Assembly: GCA_947495035.1 (NCBI GenBank)
Contig: CANLXI010000011.1
Span: 124,001-188,000 of the forward strand
Source of the DNA: an uncultured Granulosicoccus sp.
Lineage (GTDB): Bacteria > Pseudomonadota > Gammaproteobacteria > Granulosicoccales > Granulosicoccaceae
DNA length: 64,000 nucleotides
Reading direction: 5' to 3'
This document shows, one piece after another, positions 17,661 to 25,646 of this stretch (position 1 is the stretch's first letter; each line of letters begins with the position of its first letter). The notes under the pieces were generated by a model. It saw nothing but the letters and a program-made list of their open reading frames with translations. It was not told the DNA's origin and did no database searches. The position numbers and the translations under genes are program-made.

Positions 17661-17690
17661 TTCGGTCGATTCAACAGGAGCACAAGCCTC

Positions 17691-18917
17691 ATGAGTTTGC
17701 TGACGCGCCAATGGCGCACACCATGGGTCGTCGTTGTGGCGGGCTGTCTCATTTCTGTCATCGGCTTCGGCGTTCGCTCCTCCTTCGGGCTGTTTCTGGA
17801 GCCGATGACAGCGGACCAGGGCTGGTCGCGCGAGACATTCGGTCTCGCCATGGCGCTACAGAACCTGTTCTGGGGGCTGGGACTGCCCATTGCCGGCATG
17901 CTGGCGGACAAGTGGGGCTCCAGCCGCGTCATCATCGGCGGTGCCGTGGCCTATTTTGCCGGGGTGTACGGCATGGCCCTGTCCGACTCCCATGCCTTGT
18001 TGTATCTGACCGGTGGCGTGCTGTGCGGACTGGGCATCGCCTTCTCGGCCTTCACTCTGGCCATGGCATCCATGGTCAGAGTGGTCGGGCCGGAAAGACG
18101 CTCGCTGGTACTGGGCGTCGGTACGGCAGCGGGTTCTCTGGGGCAGGTCCTGTTCTCGCCGATAGGCCAGGGTTTCATCAACGGTTTCGGCTGGCAGCAG
18201 GCCCTGATCATGATGTCCTGCTTTGCATTGATCCTGATTCCGCTGGCGTGGATGCTGCCGCATGGCGTGTCAGGCAGTCAGGCGCAGAACGAGCAGACGC
18301 TGCAGGCGGCGCTCGGGGAAGCATTGTCGCACCGAGGCTACGTACTGTTGACGCTGGGATTCTTCGTCTGCGGCTTCCACGTGGCCTTCATCACGGTGCA
18401 TTTTCCGGCGTATGTGCGCGACATCGGTCTGGATCCGAACATCGGTGCCTACAGTCTGGCACTGATCGGCCTGTTCAACATTGCCGGTTCCCTGCTGTCG
18501 GGCATGGCCGGGCAGCGCTACAGCATGAAGCTCAGTCTGAGTGTCATCTACACGGCTCGGGCGCTCGTCATCGCCGCCTTGCTGCTCCTGCCCAAGACGC
18601 CACTGGTGGTGCTCGGCTTTGCAGCCATCATGGGGCTGTTGTGGCTCTCCACGGTGCCTCTGACCACCGGTATCGTGGCGCAGGTATTCGGCACGCGATA
18701 CATGGCCACGCTGTTCGGGATCGTTTTCCTGAGCCATCAGATCGGCAGCTTTCTGGGTGTCTGGCTCGGTGGTCGGCTCTACGACAGCAGTGGCAGCTAC
18801 GACAGCATGTGGGTCGCAGGGATCGTTCTGGGCTTGCTGGCAGCGCTGTTGCACTTGCCCATCAACGAGTCTCCGGTGGCGCGCCTGTCGCGCCTGCCGA
18901 GCGAGCCATCACCGTGA
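17691..18917 (+). CDS. MFS transporter (monocarboxylate/oxalate-formate antiporter type)
   Basis: A 408-residue protein with 12 predicted transmembrane segments. The opening WVVVVAGCLISVIGFGVRSSFGLFLEPM and the loop ADKWGSSRVIIGGA fit MFS carriers of the monocarboxylate/oxalate-formate branch. A GGAG ribosome site precedes ATG 17691. The substrate is probably an organic anion; nothing in the neighbours narrows it further. It is convergent with a GMC oxidoreductase. Confidence 0.88.
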   Translation: MSLLTRQWRTPWVVVVAGCLISVIGFGVRSSFGLFLEPMTADQGWSRETFGLAMALQNLFWGLGLPIAGMLADKWGSSRVIIGGAVAYFAGVYGMALSDSHALLYLTGGVLCGLGIAFSAFTLAMASMVRVVGPERRSLVLGVGTAAGSLGQVLFSPIGQGFINGFGWQQALIMMSCFALILIPLAWMLPHGVSGSQAQNEQTLQAALGEALSHRGYVLLTLGFFVCGFHVAFITVHFPAYVRDIGLDPNIGAYSLALIGLFNIAGSLLSGMAGQRYSMKLSLSVIYTARALVIAALLLLPKTPLVVLGFAAIMGLLWLSTVPLTTGIVAQVFGTRYMATLFGIVFLSHQIGSFLGVWLGGRLYDSSGSYDSMWVAGIVLGLLAALLHLPINESPVARLSRLPSEPSP

Positions 18918-18974
18918 GATACGCCGCCCGGTGCGGCAGTATCGGCCGAGTCGTCGCCGGGACGGCTACAGCCA

Positions 18975-20594
18975 TCAAAGCCGTCCACTGACCAGATCGG
19001 CACAGCGATCACCGAGCATCATTGCCGGTGCATTGGTGTTGCCGGCGTTGATGTTCGGCATGGCCGACAGATCACATACCCGCAGCCCATCGACGCCGCG
19101 CACCCGCAGGCGGGCGTCAAGCACCGCATCGCGATCACCATCACGACCCATGCGGGCAGTACCGCTGGGGTGGTAGTTGGTCTTGACGAAGCGCTTGCAA
19201 TGATTGCGCAGCGTCTCGTCGTCATCGCGGCCATCGGGTGGTACGGCGATGCGCTTGATGCGGCTTGCCAGCGGCGATTGACGCAGAGCTTCCAGAAAGA
19301 AGCGCTGGCCGGCGATCATCGTGCGCATGTCGTCTTCGTGCTTCAGCAGGTTCGGTGAGACTCGTGGCATGGCAGACGGGTCGGCGGAGGCCAGTCGAAC
19401 CTCGCCGCGCGACTTTGGTTTGACGACAACGGTTGTTATGGTCAGACCATATCCGTTTTCAACTTCACCGAGTGTGTCCCGGTCGAGGTACACGATGGGC
19501 GGGCAGAAGGCCTGAATGGTGGGCGTGGCATCGCGCTCCATCGGGTTGATGAAGGCACCGGCCTCGACACCGGCCGTGGTGATCGGCCCGGAACCGAACA
19601 GCTTGAACTGCAAGCCGTTCTTCAGCATGCGCCAACCCTCACCCTGCTTGTAGTATCCGTAGGGGCCATTGGTCAGAGCCGTCATGGGGACTTCAGGATG
19701 GTCGATCAGGTTCTGCCCCACCCCTTGAAGATCGACCGTGCAGGCAATGTCGTGCTCGGCCAGATGGTCGGCCGGGCCGATGCCCGAGAGCATCAGCAAC
19801 TTGGGCGTCACCAGAGAGCCTGCTGCCAGTATGATTTCACCGTCGGCATGGACTGTGTGCAACTGCCCGGATCGGTCACGATACTCCACGGCACAGGCGC
19901 GATTGTCCTGCAGCAGGATTCGTTGCACTTCGCAGTGCAGTCGCACCTCAAGGTTCGGATCGTCCTGCAAGGGTGACAGATGGGAGTAGGCCGCCGAGCA
20001 GCGACGACCGGCCCGGTTCATGAACTGATAGAAGCCGACGCCGCGTTGCGATGCACCGTTGAAATCGCTGTTGAACGGCTCACCCATGGACTGCACGGCC
20101 TGTACGAACCAGCGAGATACTTCATTGATGTGTCCGGGGTCGGATACCAGCAGTGGCCCATCGCTGCCATGACGTTCGTCAAGCAGCCGTTCATTGCCCT
20201 CCATGCCCCGAAAATGCGGAAGCACATCCTTCCAGCCCCAGCCGACGGTGTCGTTGTTGCCGCGCAGTATTTCTTCCCATTCGTCGTAGTCCGAGGGGCG
20301 GCCGCGCATGTAGACCTGTGCGTTGACCGACGAGCCGCCGCCAAGCACATTGCCCTGCGGGATATCGTGCACGCGTCCGTCCAGATGCGCCTGCGGCTCC
20401 GTGTGGTGATAGCGCATGAAGCGCGAACCGTTGATCATCTTGAATATGCCCGGGGGCATGTCCAGCAAGGGATGACGGTTCGAATGGCCGGCCTCGAGCA
20501 CCAGAACCCGGGCACCGGACCTGACCAGTCCGGCGGCAGCCACGCAGCCGGAGGAGCCTCCTCCGATGACGATGTGATCGACTGTCTCGCTCAT
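18975..20594 (-). CDS. GMC family FAD-dependent oxidoreductase (choline dehydrogenase-like)
   Basis: A 539-residue flavoenzyme. The N-terminal FAD-binding motif is HIVIGGGSSGCVAAAGL followed by VLVLEAG. The GMC signature 1 region is GNVLGGGSSVNAQVYMRG and signature 2 is ILAAGSLVTPKLLMLSGIG. The catalytic His region is TNYHPSGTARMG near residue 490, followed by NINAGNTNAPAMMLGDR. It oxidises an alcohol group; choline is only one of many possible substrates and no betaine pathway gene is nearby. GGAGAG precedes the ATG. It is divergent from a sugar ABC importer, so a sugar or polyol alcohol is possible. Confidence 0.92.
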   Translation of the reverse strand: MSETVDHIVIGGGSSGCVAAAGLVRSGARVLVLEAGHSNRHPLLDMPPGIFKMINGSRFMRYHHTEPQAHLDGRVHDIPQGNVLGGGSSVNAQVYMRGRPSDYDEWEEILRGNNDTVGWGWKDVLPHFRGMEGNERLLDERHGSDGPLLVSDPGHINEVSRWFVQAVQSMGEPFNSDFNGASQRGVGFYQFMNRAGRRCSAAYSHLSPLQDDPNLEVRLHCEVQRILLQDNRACAVEYRDRSGQLHTVHADGEIILAAGSLVTPKLLMLSGIGPADHLAEHDIACTVDLQGVGQNLIDHPEVPMTALTNGPYGYYKQGEGWRMLKNGLQFKLFGSGPITTAGVEAGAFINPMERDATPTIQAFCPPIVYLDRDTLGEVENGYGLTITTVVVKPKSRGEVRLASADPSAMPRVSPNLLKHEDDMRTMIAGQRFFLEALRQSPLASRIKRIAVPPDGRDDDETLRNHCKRFVKTNYHPSGTARMGRDGDRDAVLDARLRVRGVDGLRVCDLSAMPNINAGNTNAPAMMLGDRCADLVSGRL

Positions 20595-20652
20595 GAACGA
20601 CTCTCCTCGGTGGGATGTGTCGACAGGAAGGAAAAAGGATTTTTTCCGGGTG

Positions 20653-20701
20653 TTGACACATTCGGTCCAATGAGACTAGCATTCTAACTATGGTCATACC
20701 A
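20653..20701 (+). promoter_or_regulatory. Promoter and FadR-type operator of the sugar ABC operon
   Basis: TTGACA (20653-20658) and TAGCAT (20677-20682) are 18 bases apart on the plus strand. Nine bases further on lies TGGTCATACCA (20691-20701), a TGGT-N3-ACCA dyad of the kind bound by FadR/FCD GntR proteins, overlapping the predicted transcription start near 20689. This arrangement fits repression. The matching regulator is not adjacent. Confidence 0.5.
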
Positions 20702-20849
20702 AACGAGCAAGGCGTTTTGCCAGGCCGGGCGAGATTGTCGGTATTGCTCGTCGCTGGAGCGGTGTGATCTCGAACCATCAATGAAGTCGCGAGACGGGCG
20801 CAGATCCTTCCGCGGTTCCACCAATCCCACGGAAATGAAGAGGCAACAC

Positions 20850-21833
20850 ATGAAAAACAATGGACTCACCCAGGTAGTCACTGCCGTCAGTCTCGCGCTG
20901 GCAGTGGTCGCCGGTACCGCTCACGCGCAGGATCTGCCCAAACTCGAGAAGAAGGATCGCTACAAGGTGGGTTTCTCCCAGATGGAGAGCAACAACCCCT
21001 GGCGTATCGCCGAAACCCAATCCTTCGTGGATACGGCCGAGAGCTGCAACTGGGATCTGATTTCCACCGATGCCGCTGGTTCTGCTGCCAAGCAGGTAGC
21101 GGATGTGGACTCCATGATTGCCCAGGGTATCGATGTACTCTTCCTGCCTCCGCGTGAAGAGAAGCCGCTGATTCCCGCGGTCATGAAAGCCAAGGCTGCC
21201 GGCATTCCCACATTCCTGGTGGATCGTTCAGTCGATCCGGCAGTCGCCCAGGCGGGTCGTGACTATGTCGCCTTTCTCGGCTCCGACTTCATCGATCAGG
21301 GGCGACGAGTGGCCGAGTGGACGCTGGAGAATTTCAAGGGCGAGCAGGGCGTGATCGTCGAACTGGAAGGCACGACGGGTTCGTCACCGGCCAATGATCG
21401 GCGCAAGGGCTTTGACGATGTGATGGCTCAACACGACAACATGACCATCGTGGCATCCCAGTCCGGTGACTTTGCGCGAGATCTCGGGCGACAGGTGATG
21501 GAGACGCTGCTGCAGGCGCATCCGGATGTGAACATCGTGTATGCACACAACGATGAAATGGCCATCGGTGCCATTCAGGCGCTGACGCTGGCCGGACGCA
21601 AGCCCGGAGAGGATGTGCTGGTTGTATCCATTGACGGTACACGGGATGCCTTGCAGGCCATCATCGACGGCAAGATGGGCGTAACTGTCGAGTCTTCCCC
21701 GTTCTTCGGCCCTGTGGCCTGTGATGTCATGGAACGCTATATCGCCGGTGAGGAAATCGAGCCCTGGGTTCAGGTTCAGGATCGCATCTTCACGGCAGAA
21801 AACGCTGCCGATCACATCGACGAAGCCTACTGA
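20850..21833 (+). CDS. ytfQ: Sugar ABC transporter substrate-binding protein, YtfQ type
   Basis: A 327-residue periplasmic binding protein of the ribose/galactose type. ATG 20850 (MKNNGLTQVVTAVSLALAVV) has GAAGAGG ten bases upstream; the signal peptide is cleaved near AHAQ. Stretches such as YKVGFSQMESNNPWRIAET, FLVDRSVDP, VIVELEGTTGSSPANDR and VYAHNDEMAIGAIQAL follow E. coli YtfQ, the galactofuranose-binding protein, closely. The operon order (binding protein, ATPase, two permeases) also matches ytfQRT-yjfF. The substrate may be a furanose sugar but could differ. Confidence 0.88.
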   Translation: MKNNGLTQVVTAVSLALAVVAGTAHAQDLPKLEKKDRYKVGFSQMESNNPWRIAETQSFVDTAESCNWDLISTDAAGSAAKQVADVDSMIAQGIDVLFLPPREEKPLIPAVMKAKAAGIPTFLVDRSVDPAVAQAGRDYVAFLGSDFIDQGRRVAEWTLENFKGEQGVIVELEGTTGSSPANDRRKGFDDVMAQHDNMTIVASQSGDFARDLGRQVMETLLQAHPDVNIVYAHNDEMAIGAIQALTLAGRKPGEDVLVVSIDGTRDALQAIIDGKMGVTVESSPFFGPVACDVMERYIAGEEIEPWVQVQDRIFTAENAADHIDEAY

Positions 21834-21838
21834 TCGTC

Positions 21839-23380
21839 GTGAGTGATGCACCTCTGCTGGCGATGCGGGGCATCGCCAAGTCATTCGCCGGGGCGGTGGC
21901 ACTGGACGGTGCATCGCTCACTGTCGGGCCGGGAGAAGTTCACGGCCTGATTGGTCAGAACGGGGCGGGCAAATCCACCCTGATCAAGATACTCACCGGT
22001 GTGTACATGCGTGACGCCGGTGAAGTGAGCTTTGCCGACAAGCCGCTGCAGGTGGCCTCCCCACGCGAGGCCCAGGCGGCGGGTATTTCAACGATCTATC
22101 AGGAACTGACGCTGGTACCACTGCGAAGCGTGACCGAGAATGTCGTTCTGGGTTATGAACCACGTACGCGTCTGGGGCTCATCGACTGGCGGCGCGCGCA
22201 CGAGAGAACGCGGCGGATACTCACCGATTTCGGAATCGACGTGGATGTGCATGCGCCGCTGGGGGAATACTCCACGGCCATTCAGCAACTGGTGGCCATT
22301 GCTCGCGCCGTATCGCTGGAGGCACAACTGGTCATCATGGATGAACCGACGTCCTCGCTGGATGAGCGAGAAGTGGCCGTGCTGTTTTCCGTGGTGAAAC
22401 GCTTGCGCGAGGCGGGTACATCGGTACTGTATGTATCGCACTTTCTGGATGAGCTGTTCACCATCTGCGACCGTGTGACCATCATGCGTGATGGTGCCAC
22501 CATTGCAGATCATCCCATTGCCGATACCGACAAGACCTCGCTGATTGCCGAGATGCTGGGGCGCGAGGTCAGCGACATTCAGGCCGCGGGCATGACCGAG
22601 CTGGGTGGCGGCACGAATACAGCGGGTGAGCTGGTGTTCGATGCCCGGGGCGTGGCCACGAATCGTCGTCTGCGTTCACTGGACTTGTCGGTGCGTTCGG
22701 GCGAAATCGTCGGACTGGGAGGCTTGCTGGGTTCCGGTCGAACCGAGGCAGCTCGTGCGATCTTCGGTGCGGACAGTCTGACGGCGGGCACCCTGGAATT
22801 TGCCGGCAACAGCGCACCCCCGTCGACGCCGTCTGCGGCAATCAACAGTGGCATCGGCTTTCTGACAGAGGATCGCAAGGCCGAGGGCATCATCCCCGAC
22901 ATGTCGGTCCGCGAGAATCTGACGCTGGCACTGTTGCCGGCGCTGACCCGTCATGGCCGTATCGATCGTGCCCGGGAGCGCGAGCTGGTTGAAGGCTTCA
23001 TCCAGTCACTGGGTATCAAGCTGAATGACATGGATCAACCGATTCGCGAGTTGTCCGGCGGCAACCAGCAGAAAGTGCTGCTGGCACGGTGGCTGGCCAT
23101 CCATCCGAAGTTGCTGATTCTGGATGAACCGACTCGCGGCGTGGACGTCGGTGCGAAGTTCGAGATACAGGCAATCATCCGCCAGCATGTGGAAGCCGGT
23201 GTGGGGGTGTTGTTGATCTCGTCGGAGTTCGAGGAGCTGGTCGAGGGGGCGGATCATATCGTGGTGATGCAGGATGGGGTATCGGTCAGTCGCATGAGTA
23301 ATCCGGGAATCACCGAGGAAGGGCTGATCAGTGCCATTGCCCGAGCCCCGGATCAGGACGTACAGCAGGGAGTCACATGA
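21839..23380 (+). CDS. ytfR: Sugar ABC transporter ATP-binding protein, YtfR type
   Basis: A 513-residue tandem ATPase of the RbsA/MglA/YtfR class, starting at GTG 21839 only 5 bases after the binding-protein stop. The first cassette has Walker A GQNGAGKSTLIK and Walker B LVIMDEPTSSLD, and its signature loop is diverged (GEYSTAIQQLV). The second cassette has a modified P-loop region GGLLGSGRTEAARAIFG, signature LSGGNQQKVLLARWL and Walker B LLILDEPTRGVDVG. This asymmetry is normal for the class. It energises import through the two permeases encoded next, with which it overlaps by four bases. Confidence 0.93.
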   Translation: MSDAPLLAMRGIAKSFAGAVALDGASLTVGPGEVHGLIGQNGAGKSTLIKILTGVYMRDAGEVSFADKPLQVASPREAQAAGISTIYQELTLVPLRSVTENVVLGYEPRTRLGLIDWRRAHERTRRILTDFGIDVDVHAPLGEYSTAIQQLVAIARAVSLEAQLVIMDEPTSSLDEREVAVLFSVVKRLREAGTSVLYVSHFLDELFTICDRVTIMRDGATIADHPIADTDKTSLIAEMLGREVSDIQAAGMTELGGGTNTAGELVFDARGVATNRRLRSLDLSVRSGEIVGLGGLLGSGRTEAARAIFGADSLTAGTLEFAGNSAPPSTPSAAINSGIGFLTEDRKAEGIIPDMSVRENLTLALLPALTRHGRIDRARERELVEGFIQSLGIKLNDMDQPIRELSGGNQQKVLLARWLAIHPKLLILDEPTRGVDVGAKFEIQAIIRQHVEAGVGVLLISSEFEELVEGADHIVVMQDGVSVSRMSNPGITEEGLISAIARAPDQDVQQGVT

Positions 23381-24378
23381 ACACAAGTGTTGCAAATCCG
23401 GGGGTATCCGGGAGTACGACAAGCGGTGTTTCCTGGCGAAGCCTGCTGGGGCGCTATGGCACTCTGGTGGCGCTGGCTGTACTGCTGCTGGTCAATGTCC
23501 TGATCACACCGAACTTTCTGCAATGGCAGACACTGTTCGTCAATATCAGTCAGGTGGCGACCATTGCCATCGTGGCGGTAGGCATGACCCTGGTCATAGC
23601 GACCGGAGGAATCGATCTGTCGGTCGGTGCTGTCATGGCGCTTGCCGGAGCAATGGCGCCACTGATCTTCGGTTCTGCCTTCGGTCTGGCCAATCCGGTC
23701 ATCGGACTGATGCTCGCCATTGCATTGCCACTGCTGGTCGCCATGGCCTGTGGCCTGTTCAACGGCATCATGATCAGCGTATTGCGCGTACAGCCCATCA
23801 TCGCCACCCTGATCCTGTTTATCTCTGGGCGGGGCATTGCCCAAGTGCTGACCAATGGCAATCTGCAGACCTTCAGCAATCCGGCCTTCAGCTACCTGGG
23901 TACCGGCCGTGTGCTCGGTCTGCCGTTTCAGGGATGGCTGGCGGTCGTGATAGCCGGTATTGCGTTCTGGCTGGTGACCCGCACTCTGCACGGGCGGCAC
24001 CTGCTGGCCGTGGGTGGCAACGAGCGCGCAGCCGAATTGTCCGGTGTGCCGGTAAGACGAGTGAAGATCAGCGTCTATATCATCTGTGCCTTTCTGTCCG
24101 GCATTGCCGGGCTGGTGGTGGTCGCGATCAACTCGGCATCCGATGCCGCGCGCAATGGCAATCTGATGGAGCTTGACGCCATCGCCGCAGCGGTCGTAGG
24201 TGGCGCCTTGTTGCAGGGTGGGCGAGCGCCGGTATTCGGTGCGCTGCTGGGGGCGGTCATCATTCAACTGGTGAAGTACACCTTGCTGGCCAATGGTATC
24301 GAGGATGAAGTGGCTCTGATTGCCAAGGCTGGCATCATCGTCGCAGCCGTTGCACTGCAACAGGGACGACGCGAATGA
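23377..24378 (+). CDS. ytfT: Sugar ABC transporter permease, YtfT type
   Basis: A 333-residue inner-membrane permease with 8-10 hydrophobic segments. The motif GMTLVIATGGIDLSVGAVMA is nearly identical in form to that of YtfT and RbsC permeases. VQPIIATLILFISGRGIAQ and a cytoplasmic coupling region LLAVGGNERAAELSGV are also typical. Its ATG overlaps the stop codon of the ATPase gene (ATGA at 23377-23380), which implies translational coupling. It forms the channel together with the next gene product. Confidence 0.9.
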   Translation: MNTSVANPGVSGSTTSGVSWRSLLGRYGTLVALAVLLLVNVLITPNFLQWQTLFVNISQVATIAIVAVGMTLVIATGGIDLSVGAVMALAGAMAPLIFGSAFGLANPVIGLMLAIALPLLVAMACGLFNGIMISVLRVQPIIATLILFISGRGIAQVLTNGNLQTFSNPAFSYLGTGRVLGLPFQGWLAVVIAGIAFWLVTRTLHGRHLLAVGGNERAAELSGVPVRRVKISVYIICAFLSGIAGLVVVAINSASDAARNGNLMELDAIAAAVVGGALLQGGRAPVFGALLGAVIIQLVKYTLLANGIEDEVALIAKAGIIVAAVALQQGRRE

Positions 24379-25394
24379 ACTCGGCAACAGACAATCTGTT
24401 CGACCTGCGACCGCTGCTGCGAGGCAGTGGACAGACCGTCGGTGTGTTCCTGGCACTGATCTGTCTGATCGTGTTCGGGTTGATGCGTTACGAGAATTTC
24501 GGCGGTGCCTACAACATTGCCTCCTTTCTCAATTACAACGCCATGTTCATCCTGATTTCCATCGGCATGTGCCTGGTCATCATTACCGGTGGCATTGATC
24601 TCTCGGTGGGATCGGTAGCCGCGTTCAGCTCCGTTTGCGCCGCCTATCTCAGTCCCTATGGTCTGCAGGTCGCCTTGCCTGGCGGAATTCTCGCCGGACT
24701 GGGGTTCGGGGCACTGAATGCCTTCATCATTCTGGCACTCAGAGTGCCTCCCTTCATTGCCACTCTGGCCACCTTGCTGGCTGCCAAGGGCGGCTCTCTG
24801 GTGCTCAGTGGTGCCGAGACCATTGCGGTGGACTGGAGTAGCAATTTCACCAGACTGGGTATGGAGAAGGCATTCGATGTGGTGCCGTGGAGCATACTCA
24901 TCGTGCTGCTCGTGGCAGTGTTTGCCTGGGTGGTGCTGGAGCGCAGCTCTCTCGGCCGTACCTTGCTGGCCGTCGGCGGGGGCGAGGAAGCCTCGTCCCT
25001 GATGGGCCTGGAAGTGGGACGCGCCAAGGCCTTTGCCTATCTGTTCAGTGGGGCTTGTGCCGGGCTCGCCGGTGTTTTCCTGGCCTCCGGATTCGGTGCC
25101 GGACAGCCACTGGAAGGGGTAGGCTGGGAGTTGTCTGCAATAGCCTCGGTGGTGGTGGGTGGCACTCTGCTGACCGGCGGCCTGGGTTCCATTACTGCAA
25201 CCGTGATCGGTGCGCTGCTGCTGGGTCTGGTTTTCAATATCCTGAATTTCGAGAATGGACGCGGCACCATTTCACTCAGCGCCTACTGGCAACAGGTGAT
25301 CCGCGGCGCCTTTCTGTTTCTGGTCATCCTGTTGCAGATGCGTGTGGCGAAGCGACGTACGGTAACCGGCATGCAGTTGGAAAAGGCGGAGTAG
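24375..25394 (+). CDS. yjfF: Sugar ABC transporter permease, YjfF type
   Basis: A 339-residue permease, the last gene of the importer operon, again overlapping its neighbour through ATGA at 24375-24378. Motifs GMCLVIITGGIDLSVGSVAA, VPPFIATLATLLAAKGG, LLAVGGGEEASSLMGLEV and ELSAIASVVVGGTLLTGG fit YjfF and related sugar permeases. About eight to ten membrane segments are expected. Downstream there are about 250 bases without a gene, in which no clear hairpin with a T-run was found. Confidence 0.9.
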   Translation: MNSATDNLFDLRPLLRGSGQTVGVFLALICLIVFGLMRYENFGGAYNIASFLNYNAMFILISIGMCLVIITGGIDLSVGSVAAFSSVCAAYLSPYGLQVALPGGILAGLGFGALNAFIILALRVPPFIATLATLLAAKGGSLVLSGAETIAVDWSSNFTRLGMEKAFDVVPWSILIVLLVAVFAWVVLERSSLGRTLLAVGGGEEASSLMGLEVGRAKAFAYLFSGACAGLAGVFLASGFGAGQPLEGVGWELSAIASVVVGGTLLTGGLGSITATVIGALLLGLVFNILNFENGRGTISLSAYWQQVIRGAFLFLVILLQMRVAKRRTVTGMQLEKAE

Positions 25395-25499
25395 GGTCAG
25401 CTCTTCTGCGAGTCGGTACCGGTGACAGCGCTGGTTTTTCCGGAACCTGCCGGGGCTGATGTTCAAGGGTCGACGATGAGCTGACCGAACACCGCCTTT

Positions 25500-25529
25500 T
25501 TGTCATTTATGTGATTGGCATCTCATAAT
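25500..25529 (+). promoter_or_regulatory. Candidate promoter of the calcium-repeat protein gene
   Basis: TTGTCA (25500-25505) and CATAAT (25524-25529) are 18 bases apart, each with 5 of 6 consensus matches. The start would lie about 110 bases before the ATG. The rest of the region between 25395 and 25646 shows nothing else. Confidence 0.4.
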
Positions 25530-25646
25530 GAACGAAAGCAGATGTGAACTTTTGTCTTTGCCCCGCAAACACAAGCCGATGAAGTAACACTGAGGGGAAG
25601 ATATTGCTATTCTGCGGCGGCACTCACGCTATCAATGGAATATTGC

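Noticed and set aside
17711..18991. Long plus-strand frame of 426 codons overlapping the MFS gene in another frame
   Set aside because: The MFS frame has clear membrane helices and family motifs; the alternative is rich in Arg, Gly and His as expected for a shadow in high-GC DNA.
23353..24456. Minus-strand frame of 367 codons opposite the first sugar permease
   Set aside because: Gln-, His- and Asp-rich antisense shadow of a hydrophobic permease, with no ribosome site or known domain.
18975..25394. GMC oxidoreductase and sugar ABC operon considered as one choline or betaine locus
   Set aside because: The importer is of the YtfQ sugar type and no betaine aldehyde dehydrogenase or BetI-like regulator is present.
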